23,380 bases of DNA from Flavobacteriales bacterium. GTDB taxonomy: Bacteria > Bacteroidota > Bacteroidia > NORP154. A program made the position numbers and the translations under genes. Each line of letters opens with the position of its first letter. Position 1 is the stretch's first letter. Location of the stretch: positions 1 through 23,380 of the forward strand of contig DTSC01000372.1 of the NCBI GenBank assembly GCA_012965625.1, written 5' to 3'. A model generated the notes under the pieces. That model had not been told where the DNA came from. It made no database searches and saw nothing but the letters and a program-made list of their open reading frames with translations. Positions 1-7,787 of the stretch are shown piece after piece.

Positions 1-959
1 TCGCTCCTTAAACCATATTGAAGTTCAATGTTTTTTCCTTTTAACCGGGAGACAGGACCCTTTATTACACCATTCAATTTTACATCTTCTTTCAAGCCTC
101 TAAAGAAATTAGTGAAAATGGCAAGGTCAGATAAACTAAGGATGGAAGGTGAAAAATTATAATACATATAAACAGAGTCATTAAAATGCAAGTAACTGTT
201 ATATTCAGAGTAATTAAATCGGAGGTCAGTATACACATTGGACTCAGGTGTTGAGATCCAAAGGTTATTAATTTGCAATTCCTTTGGACTTGTCTTTACA
301 TGTCCACTAAAATTCTCCAATATAAAACCACGGTCCTCGATACAACGAAAAACCCTAATATCTCCAATAATCGTATCGTCCACCATACTAAAATCTTGTA
401 TCACGGTATTTATCTCCTTAATGGATAGGTCCTGATAGTTGATCCCCTGGACTATTGAAGAATCATTTTCATTCCTATATCTGAACCTTATATCCTTAAC
501 CTCAATAGACCGACATTCAATCTGCCATACAGGATTGTCCGCATTCTTATTAAAGAGTGAATCTATGATAAACTTAAAATTATGTTCTTCCTCATTCTCA
601 AATTTACGTATACTGAGCAGCCCTTTACTAATTTCTACTTCATCCAAAGCCAAGTGCTTATGCTCACCATCAAAGCTTGAAAGAGAAATTTTTAATTTAG
701 ACAAATAGAGCAAGGTATCTTGATGCAGGTCCTCTATATACACTCCTTCAAGAACTAATGACTTGAAAAAATCCAGGTCTACACCTTCAATCTTAATAGT
801 AGTATTAAGTTCCGCAGACAATGACCTTGTGAGCCACTGGGTTAGGTATGTTTGAACATAAGTGCTTCGAAACATTCCATACATAATAACTATGATAAGA
901 ATGAGGACTCCAAATACTCGTGTTAATATGTTTAATATTTTTGTGATAATTTTGAATAT
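1..959 (-). CDS. tamB: TamB-like translocation/assembly protein, N-terminal part (partial)
   Basis: I translated the minus strand from the left edge to about 959; one frame is open throughout and continues off the window. It gives a hydrophobic anchor (FGVLILIIVIMYGMF), then VQTYLTQWLTRSL, then IEGVDLDFFKSLVLEGVYIE followed by DLHQDTLLYLSKLKI. This is the usual N-terminus of Bacteroidota TamB/DUF490 proteins, which are inner-membrane anchored, span the periplasm as a long beta-structure, and are thought to move lipids or assist outer-membrane assembly. Only about 320 of an expected 1,400 or more residues are present. The start is unclear: the frame opens after a TGA at 1010-1008, and the first in-frame ATG is at 884, inside the membrane anchor. 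An ATA/ATT start near 959-948, or a missing base, would explain this. It is divergent from tsaD with effectively no intergenic space. Confidence 0.8.
   Translation of the reverse strand, partial: MFKIITKILNILTRVFGVLILIIVIMYGMFRSTYVQTYLTQWLTRSLSAELNTTIKIEGVDLDFFKSLVLEGVYIEDLHQDTLLYLSKLKISLSSFDGEHKHLALDEVEISKGLLSIRKFENEEEHNFKFIIDSLFNKNADNPVWQIECRSIEVKDIRFRYRNENDSSIVQGINYQDLSIKEINTVIQDFSMVDDTIIGDIRVFRCIEDRGFILENFSGHVKTSPKELQINNLWISTPESNVYTDLRFNYSEYNSYLHFNDSVYMYYNFSPSILSLSDLAIFTNFFRGLKEDVKLNGVIKGPVSRLKGKNIELQYGLRS
947..954 (+). promoter_or_regulatory. Putative -7 promoter element for tsaD
   Basis: TAATTTTG matches the Bacteroidota -7 consensus TAnnTTTG exactly and lies 20 nt before the tsaD ATG. 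No clear -33 TTG was found at 19-23 nt. If real, it sits inside the first codons of the divergent tamB frame. Confidence 0.4.
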
Positions 960-974
960 TAATTTGAATTCCTT

Positions 975-1994
975 ATGAAGGAAAATATAAACATACTTGC
1001 AATAGAATCATCCTGTGATGACACTTGCGCATCTGTCATTTCTAATGGCAATATCCTGGCAAATATAATTGCCGGCCAAGAGGTTCATCGCGAATATGGC
1101 GGTGTAGTCCCAGAGCTCGCATCCAGGGCTCACCAGCAAAATATTATACCAGTAGTTCACCAGGCTTTAAAATTAGCAAAAATCCGTAAAGAAGTATTAT
1201 CTGCAATTGCTTTTACCAAAGGCCCAGGGCTTCTTGGTTCTCTCTTAGTTGGAGGATCATTTGCCAAGTCATTTGCATTGGGATTAAACATTCCGTTGAT
1301 TGAGGTAAATCATATGGAAGCCCACGTAATGGCACATTTTATCAAAGAAAATAATCAGGGTAATTGCCCAAATTTTCCTTTTCTGTGCTTAACAGTCTCG
1401 GGAGGGCATACACAAATCGTACTTGTATCAGATTATCTTAAAATGGAGGTTATTGGTAAAACCAAGGATGATGCTGCTGGCGAAGCGTTTGATAAAGCTG
1501 CTAAAATCCTGGGATTACCATATCCAGGTGGGCCAATCATTGACAAAAATGCTAAAAAGGGAAACCCAAAGGCGTTCAAGTTCCCTAACCCCACTGTTCC
1601 GGATTTCGACTATAGCTTTAGTGGCTTAAAGACTTCGTTTTTGTATTTTATCAGAGACAAAACAAAAGAAGATCCTAGTTTTATTGAAAACAACATACAA
1701 GATATTTGCGCATCCTACCAACAAAAAATTGTGGAAGTATTGGTTGAAAAGCTTATCAAAGCTGCAGAGAAATATAATATCATAGAAATTGCAATTGCTG
1801 GAGGGGTAGCAGCTAACTCATGTTTGCGCAATGTGATTGAGAAGGAAAAACAGGCTAGAAATTGGAATATCTATTTCCCTAAGTTTGAATATTGCACAGA
1901 TAATGCTGCGATGATTGCCATTGTTGGCCATTATAAGTTTTTGAATCATGAATTTACAGATCAATCTGTTACATCATCAGCCAGGTATGTGTAA
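975..1994 (+). CDS. tsaD: tRNA N6-adenosine threonylcarbamoyltransferase TsaD
   Basis: Transfers the threonylcarbamoyl group from threonylcarbamoyl-AMP to A37 of ANN-decoding tRNAs (t6A), working with TsaB and TsaE in the cytoplasm. At 339 residues it has the family's normal length. Visible motifs, in order: AIESSCDDT at the N-terminus, the metal-binding HMEAH (HxxxH), SGGHTQIVLV (nucleotide binding), DDAAGEAFDKAAKILGLPYP, the FSGLKTS segment, AGGVAANSCLR, and the C-terminal CTDNAAMIA with the metal/nucleotide-binding Asp. The ATG at 975 fits because AIESSCDD follows after only eight residues. The stop overlaps the start of the next gene by 8 nt, so the two are probably co-transcribed. The divergent neighbour tamB begins almost at the same place. 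Identification is secure. Confidence 0.97.
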   Translation: MKENINILAIESSCDDTCASVISNGNILANIIAGQEVHREYGGVVPELASRAHQQNIIPVVHQALKLAKIRKEVLSAIAFTKGPGLLGSLLVGGSFAKSFALGLNIPLIEVNHMEAHVMAHFIKENNQGNCPNFPFLCLTVSGGHTQIVLVSDYLKMEVIGKTKDDAAGEAFDKAAKILGLPYPGGPIIDKNAKKGNPKAFKFPNPTVPDFDYSFSGLKTSFLYFIRDKTKEDPSFIENNIQDICASYQQKIVEVLVEKLIKAAEKYNIIEIAIAGGVAANSCLRNVIEKEKQARNWNIYFPKFEYCTDNAAMIAIVGHYKFLNHEFTDQSVTSSARYV

Positions 1995-2685
1995 GTTTAG
2001 CCTTGCCTTTTTCCGACTTCTGCTAGTCATCCTGTTAGTGACAGGGAGCATATTGGGCTTTTCCCAGGATTATGTTGCAGATACCCTCGGACACAAGAAA
2101 TTAGAACCTGACTGGCCCCAGAATATTGATATAATTGTTAAGACCAACCCCCTTGGCCCTCTGGCAGGTTCAGTTTTTTTAACCTCAGAGTATCTTTTAT
2201 CCTTAGAATTTATCACTTCATCCTACCAGTCTTCACAAATCTCCGTCTCGTATATGGGAAAATCGCCTATACTAAAATCACTTGAAGATTCCATTCCTGA
2301 TTTGGAACTATTGATTGTTAGAGGTTACAGAATACAAATCAGCCACAGGTTTTATATGTTCAAAAAACAGCATTATGCTCCTTTGGGCTTCTACCTCTCT
2401 CCCCATACTTCGTTTACAGGCATAAAAGTTAGTACGAAATACCTAAACAGCAGGGATCATTATCTTCGGATTAGTCATTTTAACATGAATCTATTAGCAG
2501 GCCTCCAGCTTATAATAAATGAAGATCAAGTAATTGATATGTATATGGGCCTGGGATACAAGAACAATTTTTGGGAAGAACATCAAAGCCAAAATAACAT
2601 TAGTATTAACGCAGATGATCTTTGGCCCTGGTATAACAATCCCGTCAAGTTTACAATTGGGTTTAAAGTTGGCCTTGGATTTTAA
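1987..2685 (+). CDS. Outer-membrane beta-barrel protein, function unknown
   Basis: Predicted 232 residues from the ATG at 1987; a longer reading from 1948 is possible but would bury a typical signal peptide. The N-terminus has a basic residue, a long hydrophobic stretch (FFRLLLVILLVTGSILGF) and a likely cleavage after GFSQ. The mature start carries IDIIVKTNPLGPLAGSVFLT followed by SEYLLSLEF. That pattern is common in small Bacteroidota outer-membrane barrels, where a first strand is followed by a 'KTNPL...tsEY' turn. Alternating hydrophobic strands follow, and the protein ends FTIGFKVGLGF with a C-terminal Phe, consistent with a BAM-recognised last strand. No enzymatic motif is visible. It starts inside the last codons of tsaD (ATGTGTAA overlap), so it is probably translationally coupled to it. 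The family name (possibly DUF3575-like) is a guess. Confidence 0.75.
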   Translation: MCKFSLAFFRLLLVILLVTGSILGFSQDYVADTLGHKKLEPDWPQNIDIIVKTNPLGPLAGSVFLTSEYLLSLEFITSSYQSSQISVSYMGKSPILKSLEDSIPDLELLIVRGYRIQISHRFYMFKKQHYAPLGFYLSPHTSFTGIKVSTKYLNSRDHYLRISHFNMNLLAGLQLIINEDQVIDMYMGLGYKNNFWEEHQSQNNISINADDLWPWYNNPVKFTIGFKVGLGF

Positions 2686-2688
2686 TAA

Positions 2689-4941
2689 CTATTCTAATAT
2701 TAATTTCTTTAAGATGTCCTTACCATCTTCACCATGAACCTTAACCAAATATAATCCTGGTTTCAATCCCTTCAAGTCCAATTCCAATTCCTCTCCAGGC
2801 AGCAATAATTCAGAGATAACGACTGTTCCTAATAAATCATAAATTATTACAGATTCAATGGATAGCCTGCCATCTATTTTTATCTTTAATAGATTTTTTG
2901 ATGGATTTGGATAAATAAGAATATCCGTTTTAGGATTGTGTAAATCATCCATTGCAATTACCGGATCCCCACTGAAAGAAAACATGCTTACACCTCCCCT
3001 ATAATTTCCAATAATCACATCTAAAGCACCATCATTATTAATATCTGAACATGAGATAGAAGTCCTAAGGCCAACATTAAGGTCAGACACCATTGAATCT
3101 ACCAAGGAAAAATTTCCATATAAATCACCTTCAATATTTCCATATAAATGTATCCATCCCTCTTCAGAAGCAACAAATAAGAAATATTCTCCTGAAGGCT
3201 CTAAACTTGTTAAAAAAGGAATGCTATATCCAGTACAACAAGGTATCATTACATCAATTCCTCCAAAGGCCTCAATCGTTGGATTGGCTTTAAAGTATGG
3301 GGTACTCAAGGTGCCAATATTCTCAAAATACTTGATTTTTCCTCCTCTTTCACCTACCAAAAGATCTAACAAACCGTCTCGGTTAACATCAATTATTTGC
3401 GGTGCTGCAAATTGGCCAATGTCAATTCCCATATAATTGGGAGTGATTAAACTAAAAGCTGCAGTATTACCAGCACCAGAAGAATTGTCAAAATAATGCA
3501 GGAATCCTTCATAATCTCCAATAATCATATCTATATCTCCATCATCATCCATATCGCCAAAAGCTGGATACAAACCATTAAGACTTAAGGAAGAAAGGCC
3601 TTGATAATCACGTGTGATCAGCTCAAAGGCAGGAGTACTTGCTGAACCATAATTTTCATACAAGGAAAGTTTTCCATCATAATTACCACTTGCGCCCCAA
3701 TACCCATAATTTCCAATCACTATATCCATCAAGCCATCCGAATTATGATCAAAAAACACTGGATATGCCCCTTCACCAATTTCTATCATCTCCCCCTGAA
3801 GAAAGTCCTCCTTTACATAATTAAATATTGGTGCATTTGCCGAGCCCTCGTTTTTATAATACCAACAGCTCGTAAAGTTCCTTACAGAACTCGTGGTATT
3901 GGGAGCTGAGATAAGGTCTCGTAAGCCATCATTGTTTACGTCCAGATAGTATGATGCCGGAAAGGTTGGAATATTAACTTTTACTGAATTCGAGGGAAAA
4001 TTGGGGACTAAAGAGATCATATTGGCATTATTCAAATCGCCTCCATTGACAAGCATAATATGTTCATTAGAATTAATATTACCTAAAACAAGCTCTTTAG
4101 CATTATCACCATTTATATCTAAGGCCAACATGGAAGAACCTCCTGGATGCAACAGCCCTGATCCGTCAAAATCCTTCTTTCCTGTTTTACAGGATATACC
4201 CAGCTCAATGGTATTGTTAAGTAAATTCTCCGTGAAGAACCCCCAGCATTTCTCCTCTATAACAAAATCCAAGCTATCACAAACTCCATAATTTTCCATT
4301 GAGTAATTCTTATTAAACTCAACCGTTGGACAGCCCAAGCAATAAGAAAGAACATCTATATCACCATCATTATCAATATCAGTAATTGCAGGCAAGTCCA
4401 ATGGACTTAAGTACAGGTTCACTGCCCCTAAGGTACCCTGTGTTGTAACAGCTGGGGTCCATGGGTCATTGCTGCTCGATACCAGGGTAAACTTCAGTCC
4501 GTCTATCATATCAAAATCATTCCTGTAAACGGTCATGCCACCGGAGACCCAGTTAAAGATATCATTCCTTCCATCACAATTATAATCCACGAGCAAAGCC
4601 CAATTATGAATTGCAGGAAATTTAGATTCGTATTCAGGTGCATAAGTATAGTCCACAGAATCTGCAATACCATTATTAATAAAAGTAAGCACTCTTCCAT
4701 TATAGTCTCTCTCGTATACAAAGAGGTCCTTAATGCCATCTCCATTAAGATCAATTGGTGAAAATTGAGGTGCATTTAATCCTCCTGCCCAAGGGTTCTT
4801 GAAAAATACTGCGTTATCTTTTTTTACCAATATTGAATCATTTCTAGTCAGGCTTACTTGAGCATGACTTTCAAGAACAGTCAATAACACATCACATATT
4901 AGCATGGCAATTACAAATCTAATGACCAAACGTTTATGCAT
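2689..4941 (-). CDS. Secreted FG-GAP/VCBS repeat protein with T9SS C-terminal sorting domain
   Basis: Predicted 750 residues from the ATG at 4941. That start is preferred because it gives a clean signal peptide (MHKRLVIRFV...LESHAQ); a 20-residue upstream extension to 5001 would add a non-signal N-terminus. Nine calcium-binding type loops D-x-[DN]-x-D-[GN]-x-x-[DE] are visible near residues 64, 119, 188, 275, 334, 398, 463, 518 and 633 (for example DLNGDGIKD, DIDNDGDID, DINNDGALD), usually followed by a short hydrophobic strand (LFVYE, MIIGDYEG, LLVGERGG). This is the FG-GAP/VCBS beta-propeller pattern. The last ~78 residues (ILIYPNPSKNLLKIKI ... LKPGLYLVKVHG) form a type A Por/T9SS sorting domain, so the product should be exported across the outer membrane and attached to the surface or released. 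Ligand unknown. The stop is 3 nt from the stop of the convergent outer-membrane protein gene. Confidence 0.9.
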   Translation of the reverse strand: MHKRLVIRFVIAMLICDVLLTVLESHAQVSLTRNDSILVKKDNAVFFKNPWAGGLNAPQFSPIDLNGDGIKDLFVYERDYNGRVLTFINNGIADSVDYTYAPEYESKFPAIHNWALLVDYNCDGRNDIFNWVSGGMTVYRNDFDMIDGLKFTLVSSSNDPWTPAVTTQGTLGAVNLYLSPLDLPAITDIDNDGDIDVLSYCLGCPTVEFNKNYSMENYGVCDSLDFVIEEKCWGFFTENLLNNTIELGISCKTGKKDFDGSGLLHPGGSSMLALDINGDNAKELVLGNINSNEHIMLVNGGDLNNANMISLVPNFPSNSVKVNIPTFPASYYLDVNNDGLRDLISAPNTTSSVRNFTSCWYYKNEGSANAPIFNYVKEDFLQGEMIEIGEGAYPVFFDHNSDGLMDIVIGNYGYWGASGNYDGKLSLYENYGSASTPAFELITRDYQGLSSLSLNGLYPAFGDMDDDGDIDMIIGDYEGFLHYFDNSSGAGNTAAFSLITPNYMGIDIGQFAAPQIIDVNRDGLLDLLVGERGGKIKYFENIGTLSTPYFKANPTIEAFGGIDVMIPCCTGYSIPFLTSLEPSGEYFLFVASEEGWIHLYGNIEGDLYGNFSLVDSMVSDLNVGLRTSISCSDINNDGALDVIIGNYRGGVSMFSFSGDPVIAMDDLHNPKTDILIYPNPSKNLLKIKIDGRLSIESVIIYDLLGTVVISELLLPGEELELDLKGLKPGLYLVKVHGEDGKDILKKLILE

Positions 4942-5062
4942 TTTATAAAGAAATAAACAGGTGTTCATATTGCTAAAATTACATTGTATTCTCAAAAACA
5001 ATCAGAACAATTGCCAATGATAAATTCATATAGGCTTTGAGCTCAATAGATATATAACTGGA

Positions 5063-5461
5063 TTAGTTAGTAACTGGAATTTCTGTAACTATAAGTTCCT
5101 TCTTGTTGTTGATTTTAACAGCAAGCCCTCCACCCACGTTCTCCATAATCGATACATCATATCCAACCGCGTGAAGATAATAGTTGCCTTTATATAAATT
5201 CTCAAAGGAAAAAGAGGCATCTGTTCCATTGACAATTACATTATCATCATATTGATCAAAATCAAAACTGGGAAATTCATCGGCTCCATACTTTATATAA
5301 ACAACAGCATCAGGTATTGCTTTTCCATTGTGCTGAACCGTACCTGAAATACTGGCTTTCCCTCCTATCCCTTCCTTGTTACACGATATTATCGCAATCG
5401 AACTTATTAAGAGAAACAAAGTTGAAATCCTATAAAACATAATTTTTTTATCATTTAACAT
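5063..5461 (-). CDS. Small lipoprotein with carboxypeptidase-regulatory-like domain
   Basis: 132 residues from the ATG at 5461; a second in-frame ATG at 5440 gives 125 residues and an equally good signal peptide. The hydrophobic segment STLFLLISSIAIISC ends in a lipobox with the lipidated Cys, so this is a predicted lipoprotein. The mature part is one small beta-sandwich: ASISGTVQHNGKAIPDAVVY, then later FSFENLYKGNYYLHAVGYD. This is the 'G-x-V-x-x-x-g-x-p-l-x-g-a-x-V ... y-x-f-x-n-l-x-x-G-x-Y' signature of carboxypeptidase regulatory-like/SpaA-like domains, which are binding or structural modules without catalysis. It starts 11 nt after the hydrolase stop and about 120 nt before the secreted FG-GAP gene, on the same strand, so one transcript for all three is plausible. 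The specific role is unknown. Confidence 0.8.
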   Translation of the reverse strand: MLNDKKIMFYRISTLFLLISSIAIISCNKEGIGGKASISGTVQHNGKAIPDAVVYIKYGADEFPSFDFDQYDDNVIVNGTDASFSFENLYKGNYYLHAVGYDVSIMENVGGGLAVKINNKKELIVTEIPVTN

Positions 5462-5472
5462 ATACTAAATTA

Positions 5473-6321
5473 CTACTTCCTAAGAAGAAAGTCAATAGAG
5501 CGGCCAGAAACCCCAGCTGAAACCACTGGTAAATCCCCTTCCTTCCAAGGATGCTTCCCTCCAAAAGTATGGCTGCCTCCCTCTACTAGATATAATTCTG
5601 ATGTATCACAATGGCTGTGCAGGTTTTCTGCTTCCTGAAATGGAACCGCCTCATCCTGCAATCCGTGAATTATTAAAAAGGGTATGCCGATTTTTCCAAT
5701 CACAACTGGTATGTCCAGGCGATTAAAATTTAGATAAAAGTCCTCAACTATAGAATAATAAAGAGGCATGTTCTGATTGGTCCTTGCATTAGGAATATAA
5801 ACCACACCCTCTTCCTTAAATCGGTCCATGTCTTTAGGAAACCTGGTTTCAAAATCTGATACAGCTGACCAGGTCACCAGTTTTTTGATCCTCTTGTCTT
5901 CATATGCTTTTAATATGGCAATTCCACCACCTCTGCTATGGCCCATAAGATATATTGGAACCTTCGCACCATTATTTTGGATATAATCTTCAGCCCAGTC
6001 AATAACCTGCCCCAGGTCATTCATTTCTATTGAATAGTTGTTATTGCCAAATGCTTCAAGATCTACAAAGTCTATTGGCTCTTCTTTTGTAGTACCATTA
6101 TGTGAAAAATTAAATTTGATAAAGTGAAGGCCAGCTGCTGCGAATTTGTCAGCAACAAGATTAAAATGGCCCCAATCCTTAAAACCTTTAAATCCATGGG
6201 CAAAAACTACAACCCCTTTTACTGCTGTATCATCAGGCCTTGTCAGATCCCCATAGATACATTTTCCATGGGCAGCCTCTATAAAAAAGTCTTCCTTAAT
6301 TAATGTGGTATTATTTACCAT
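5473..6321 (-). CDS. Alpha/beta hydrolase (dienelactone hydrolase-like or esterase-like)
   Basis: 282 residues, no signal peptide, so cytoplasmic. The alpha/beta-hydrolase order is clear: oxyanion HGF in VVVFAHGFKGFKDWGHF (about residues 37-53), nucleophile elbow GHSRGG with Ser129, acid in HGLQDEAVPF (Asp223), and catalytic His251 in GGSHTFGGKHPW. Length and the 'HGFKGFKDWG' sequence match a Bacteroidota/Firmicutes group of uncharacterised hydrolases annotated as alpha/beta fold or prolyl-oligopeptidase-like; the substrate cannot be told from sequence. The ATG at 6321 gives a sensible N-terminus. It is the first gene of a likely three-gene minus-strand cluster with the lipoprotein and the secreted FG-GAP protein. 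The 279-nt region upstream separates it from a divergent gene. Confidence 0.88.
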   Translation of the reverse strand: MVNNTTLIKEDFFIEAAHGKCIYGDLTRPDDTAVKGVVVFAHGFKGFKDWGHFNLVADKFAAAGLHFIKFNFSHNGTTKEEPIDFVDLEAFGNNNYSIEMNDLGQVIDWAEDYIQNNGAKVPIYLMGHSRGGGIAILKAYEDKRIKKLVTWSAVSDFETRFPKDMDRFKEEGVVYIPNARTNQNMPLYYSIVEDFYLNFNRLDIPVVIGKIGIPFLIIHGLQDEAVPFQEAENLHSHCDTSELYLVEGGSHTFGGKHPWKEGDLPVVSAGVSGRSIDFLLRK

Positions 6322-6600
6322 ATCTAATATAAATTAAAGGATTTATATTTTCCTCAGCAGCTTCTATTAAAAAAGCCATAATCAGCGCCTTTAAATATAC
6401 TAATATAATGTAAAATGGCCCCTGTATTGTGCTATCTCAAATCAGAAAAGCTGAAGAATTTCAGTTTTGCTGCAATAATAAGCCTTTTCTATTATTTATG
6501 ATATACATTGGGCTGTTTCCATTAGACTTTAAAATTTACATCTCGTATATGGTCGGCTTCAAGGTCAATAATGTATCTTGCAAAAACATTGCTTTATTAA
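6322..6600. other. Divergent intergenic region with no supported gene
   Basis: 279 nt, AT-rich, between the hydrolase (minus) and the PLP enzyme (plus); it must hold both promoters. I saw no exact TAnnTTTG on either strand; TATCTTGC at 6574-6581 is a weak partial match 20 nt before the plus-strand ATG. A 62-codon frame at 6429-6617 overlaps the next gene out of frame and has no family features. No tRNA-like T-loop or strong hairpin was noticed. Confidence 0.5.
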
Positions 6601-7677
6601 ATGGTATCATTATTTGATCAGTTCCAAAACTTGCAGGATCATCTTCCTTATCATGAACTTGCTACACTTCCAACTCCTATTAAAAAATTGAGCAACCTAG
6701 GTGCTCATCTAAACCTAAACAATCTATATATAAAGGAAGATGATAAAAGTGGGGAGCCTTATGGTGGCAATAAGGTAAGAAAATTAGAATTTTTAATTGG
6801 AGAGGCACTTGCAATTGGAGTAAGGGCCGTAATTACCTTTGGATATGCAGGGTCAAACCATGCAACTGCCACTGCGGTCCATGCAAAGAATGCCGGCCTT
6901 CAATGTATTACGGCATTGTTGCCGCAGCATAATGCCGAATATCTGCGCAATAATTTATTAATGAGCTATGCACATGGAGCAGAATTACATCATTATCAGA
7001 CAGGTATAAATTTAAGGCTCAATACCTTTTTCAATTTATTAAAGTATCGCATTAAAAATAATCATTTACCCTATTGGATTCCTCCGGGAGGCTCTTCCCC
7101 TACTGGTATCATTGGATTTGTAAATGCTGCTTTTGAATTAAAGGAACAAATTGACCAAGGATTAATAAATGAGCCAGACCTCCTATATGTAGCAAGTGGC
7201 TCTTTAGGAACTTCTGTGGGACTTACATTGGGTTTTTCGGTCCTGAATTTAAAAACCAAAGTAGTGGCAATAAGAGTTATTGACAGCTCCTTTGTCAATA
7301 GGAAACGATTTGAAGCATACTATAAGGCCACGGAAAAATTATTAAGAAAATACGCCCCCTCCTTTCCAAGAACAGACTTTAGGCAAGCTAATTTTGAAAT
7401 AAGAGATGAATTTTATGGAGGCGAATATGCACTTCCCACCGAGAACAGTATAGCTGCATTGAATTTAATGAAAGAAAAAGAGAATATCATACTAGATCCC
7501 ACCTATTCGGCAAAAGCACTGGGAGCATTAATCTCAGATAATGAGAATGGACATGATAAAGAGAAGACAATTTTATTTTGGAACACATATAATTCACAAG
7601 AGCTAAGTCCTTTTACCTCACAGATAAGCTACCATTCTTTACCTAGGTCCTTACACCCATATTTTGAGAAGGAATAA
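6601..7677 (+). CDS. D-cysteine desulfhydrase / ACC deaminase family PLP enzyme
   Basis: 358 residues, the size of fold-type II PLP enzymes of the D-cysteine desulfhydrase/1-aminocyclopropane-1-carboxylate deaminase family. Visible motifs: LPTPIKKLSNL near the N-terminus; YIKEDDKSGEPYGGNKVRKL, whose Lys58 should form the Schiff base with PLP; the substrate-binding GYAGSNHATATAV; the phosphate-binding SGSLGTSVGLTLGF; and DPTYSAKALGAL near the C-terminus. The family converts D-cysteine to pyruvate, ammonia and H2S, or acts on ACC or related amino acids; sequence alone does not tell which. The start follows ...TTTATTAA directly and the N-terminus fits the family. The gene appears monocistronic: divergent from the hydrolase, and followed by a convergent lipoprotein gene. 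A shorter start is not supported. Confidence 0.85.
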   Translation: MVSLFDQFQNLQDHLPYHELATLPTPIKKLSNLGAHLNLNNLYIKEDDKSGEPYGGNKVRKLEFLIGEALAIGVRAVITFGYAGSNHATATAVHAKNAGLQCITALLPQHNAEYLRNNLLMSYAHGAELHHYQTGINLRLNTFFNLLKYRIKNNHLPYWIPPGGSSPTGIIGFVNAAFELKEQIDQGLINEPDLLYVASGSLGTSVGLTLGFSVLNLKTKVVAIRVIDSSFVNRKRFEAYYKATEKLLRKYAPSFPRTDFRQANFEIRDEFYGGEYALPTENSIAALNLMKEKENIILDPTYSAKALGALISDNENGHDKEKTILFWNTYNSQELSPFTSQISYHSLPRSLHPYFEKE

Positions 7678-7732
7678 GTATGAAAATCAATAGTCATTGC
7701 AGGTACCGCTCCTAATTTATTAATCTTAATGT

Positions 7733-7767
7733 AAAAAAAGCCCCCTAAATATTAATTTAAGAGGCTT
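7733..7767 (-). terminator. Rho-independent terminator for the lipoprotein gene
   Basis: Read on the minus strand, AAGCCTCTTAAAT and ATTTAGGGGGCTT form a 13-bp stem (two G-T pairs) around a TAAT loop, followed by five further T residues. It lies about 20 nt past the stop of the gene ending at 7788. The T run is on the minus side only, so it mainly serves that strand; the plus-strand gene ending at 7677 has no T tract here. Confidence 0.8.
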
Positions 7768-7787
7768 CCTGTTATTTAGAACCATTA

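Noticed and set aside
238..708. Two plus-strand frames at 238-435 and 439-708
   Set aside because: They lie opposite the continuous TamB frame and have no family features.
3076..3160. Repeated ccatataaat strings in the FG-GAP gene
   Set aside because: They encode repeated L-Y-G-N in the protein and are explained by coding repeats, not by a DNA element.
6429..6617. 62-codon plus-strand frame before the D-cysteine desulfhydrase-like gene
   Set aside because: It overlaps the next gene out of frame, has no recognisable domain or signal, and lies in an AT-rich intergenic region.
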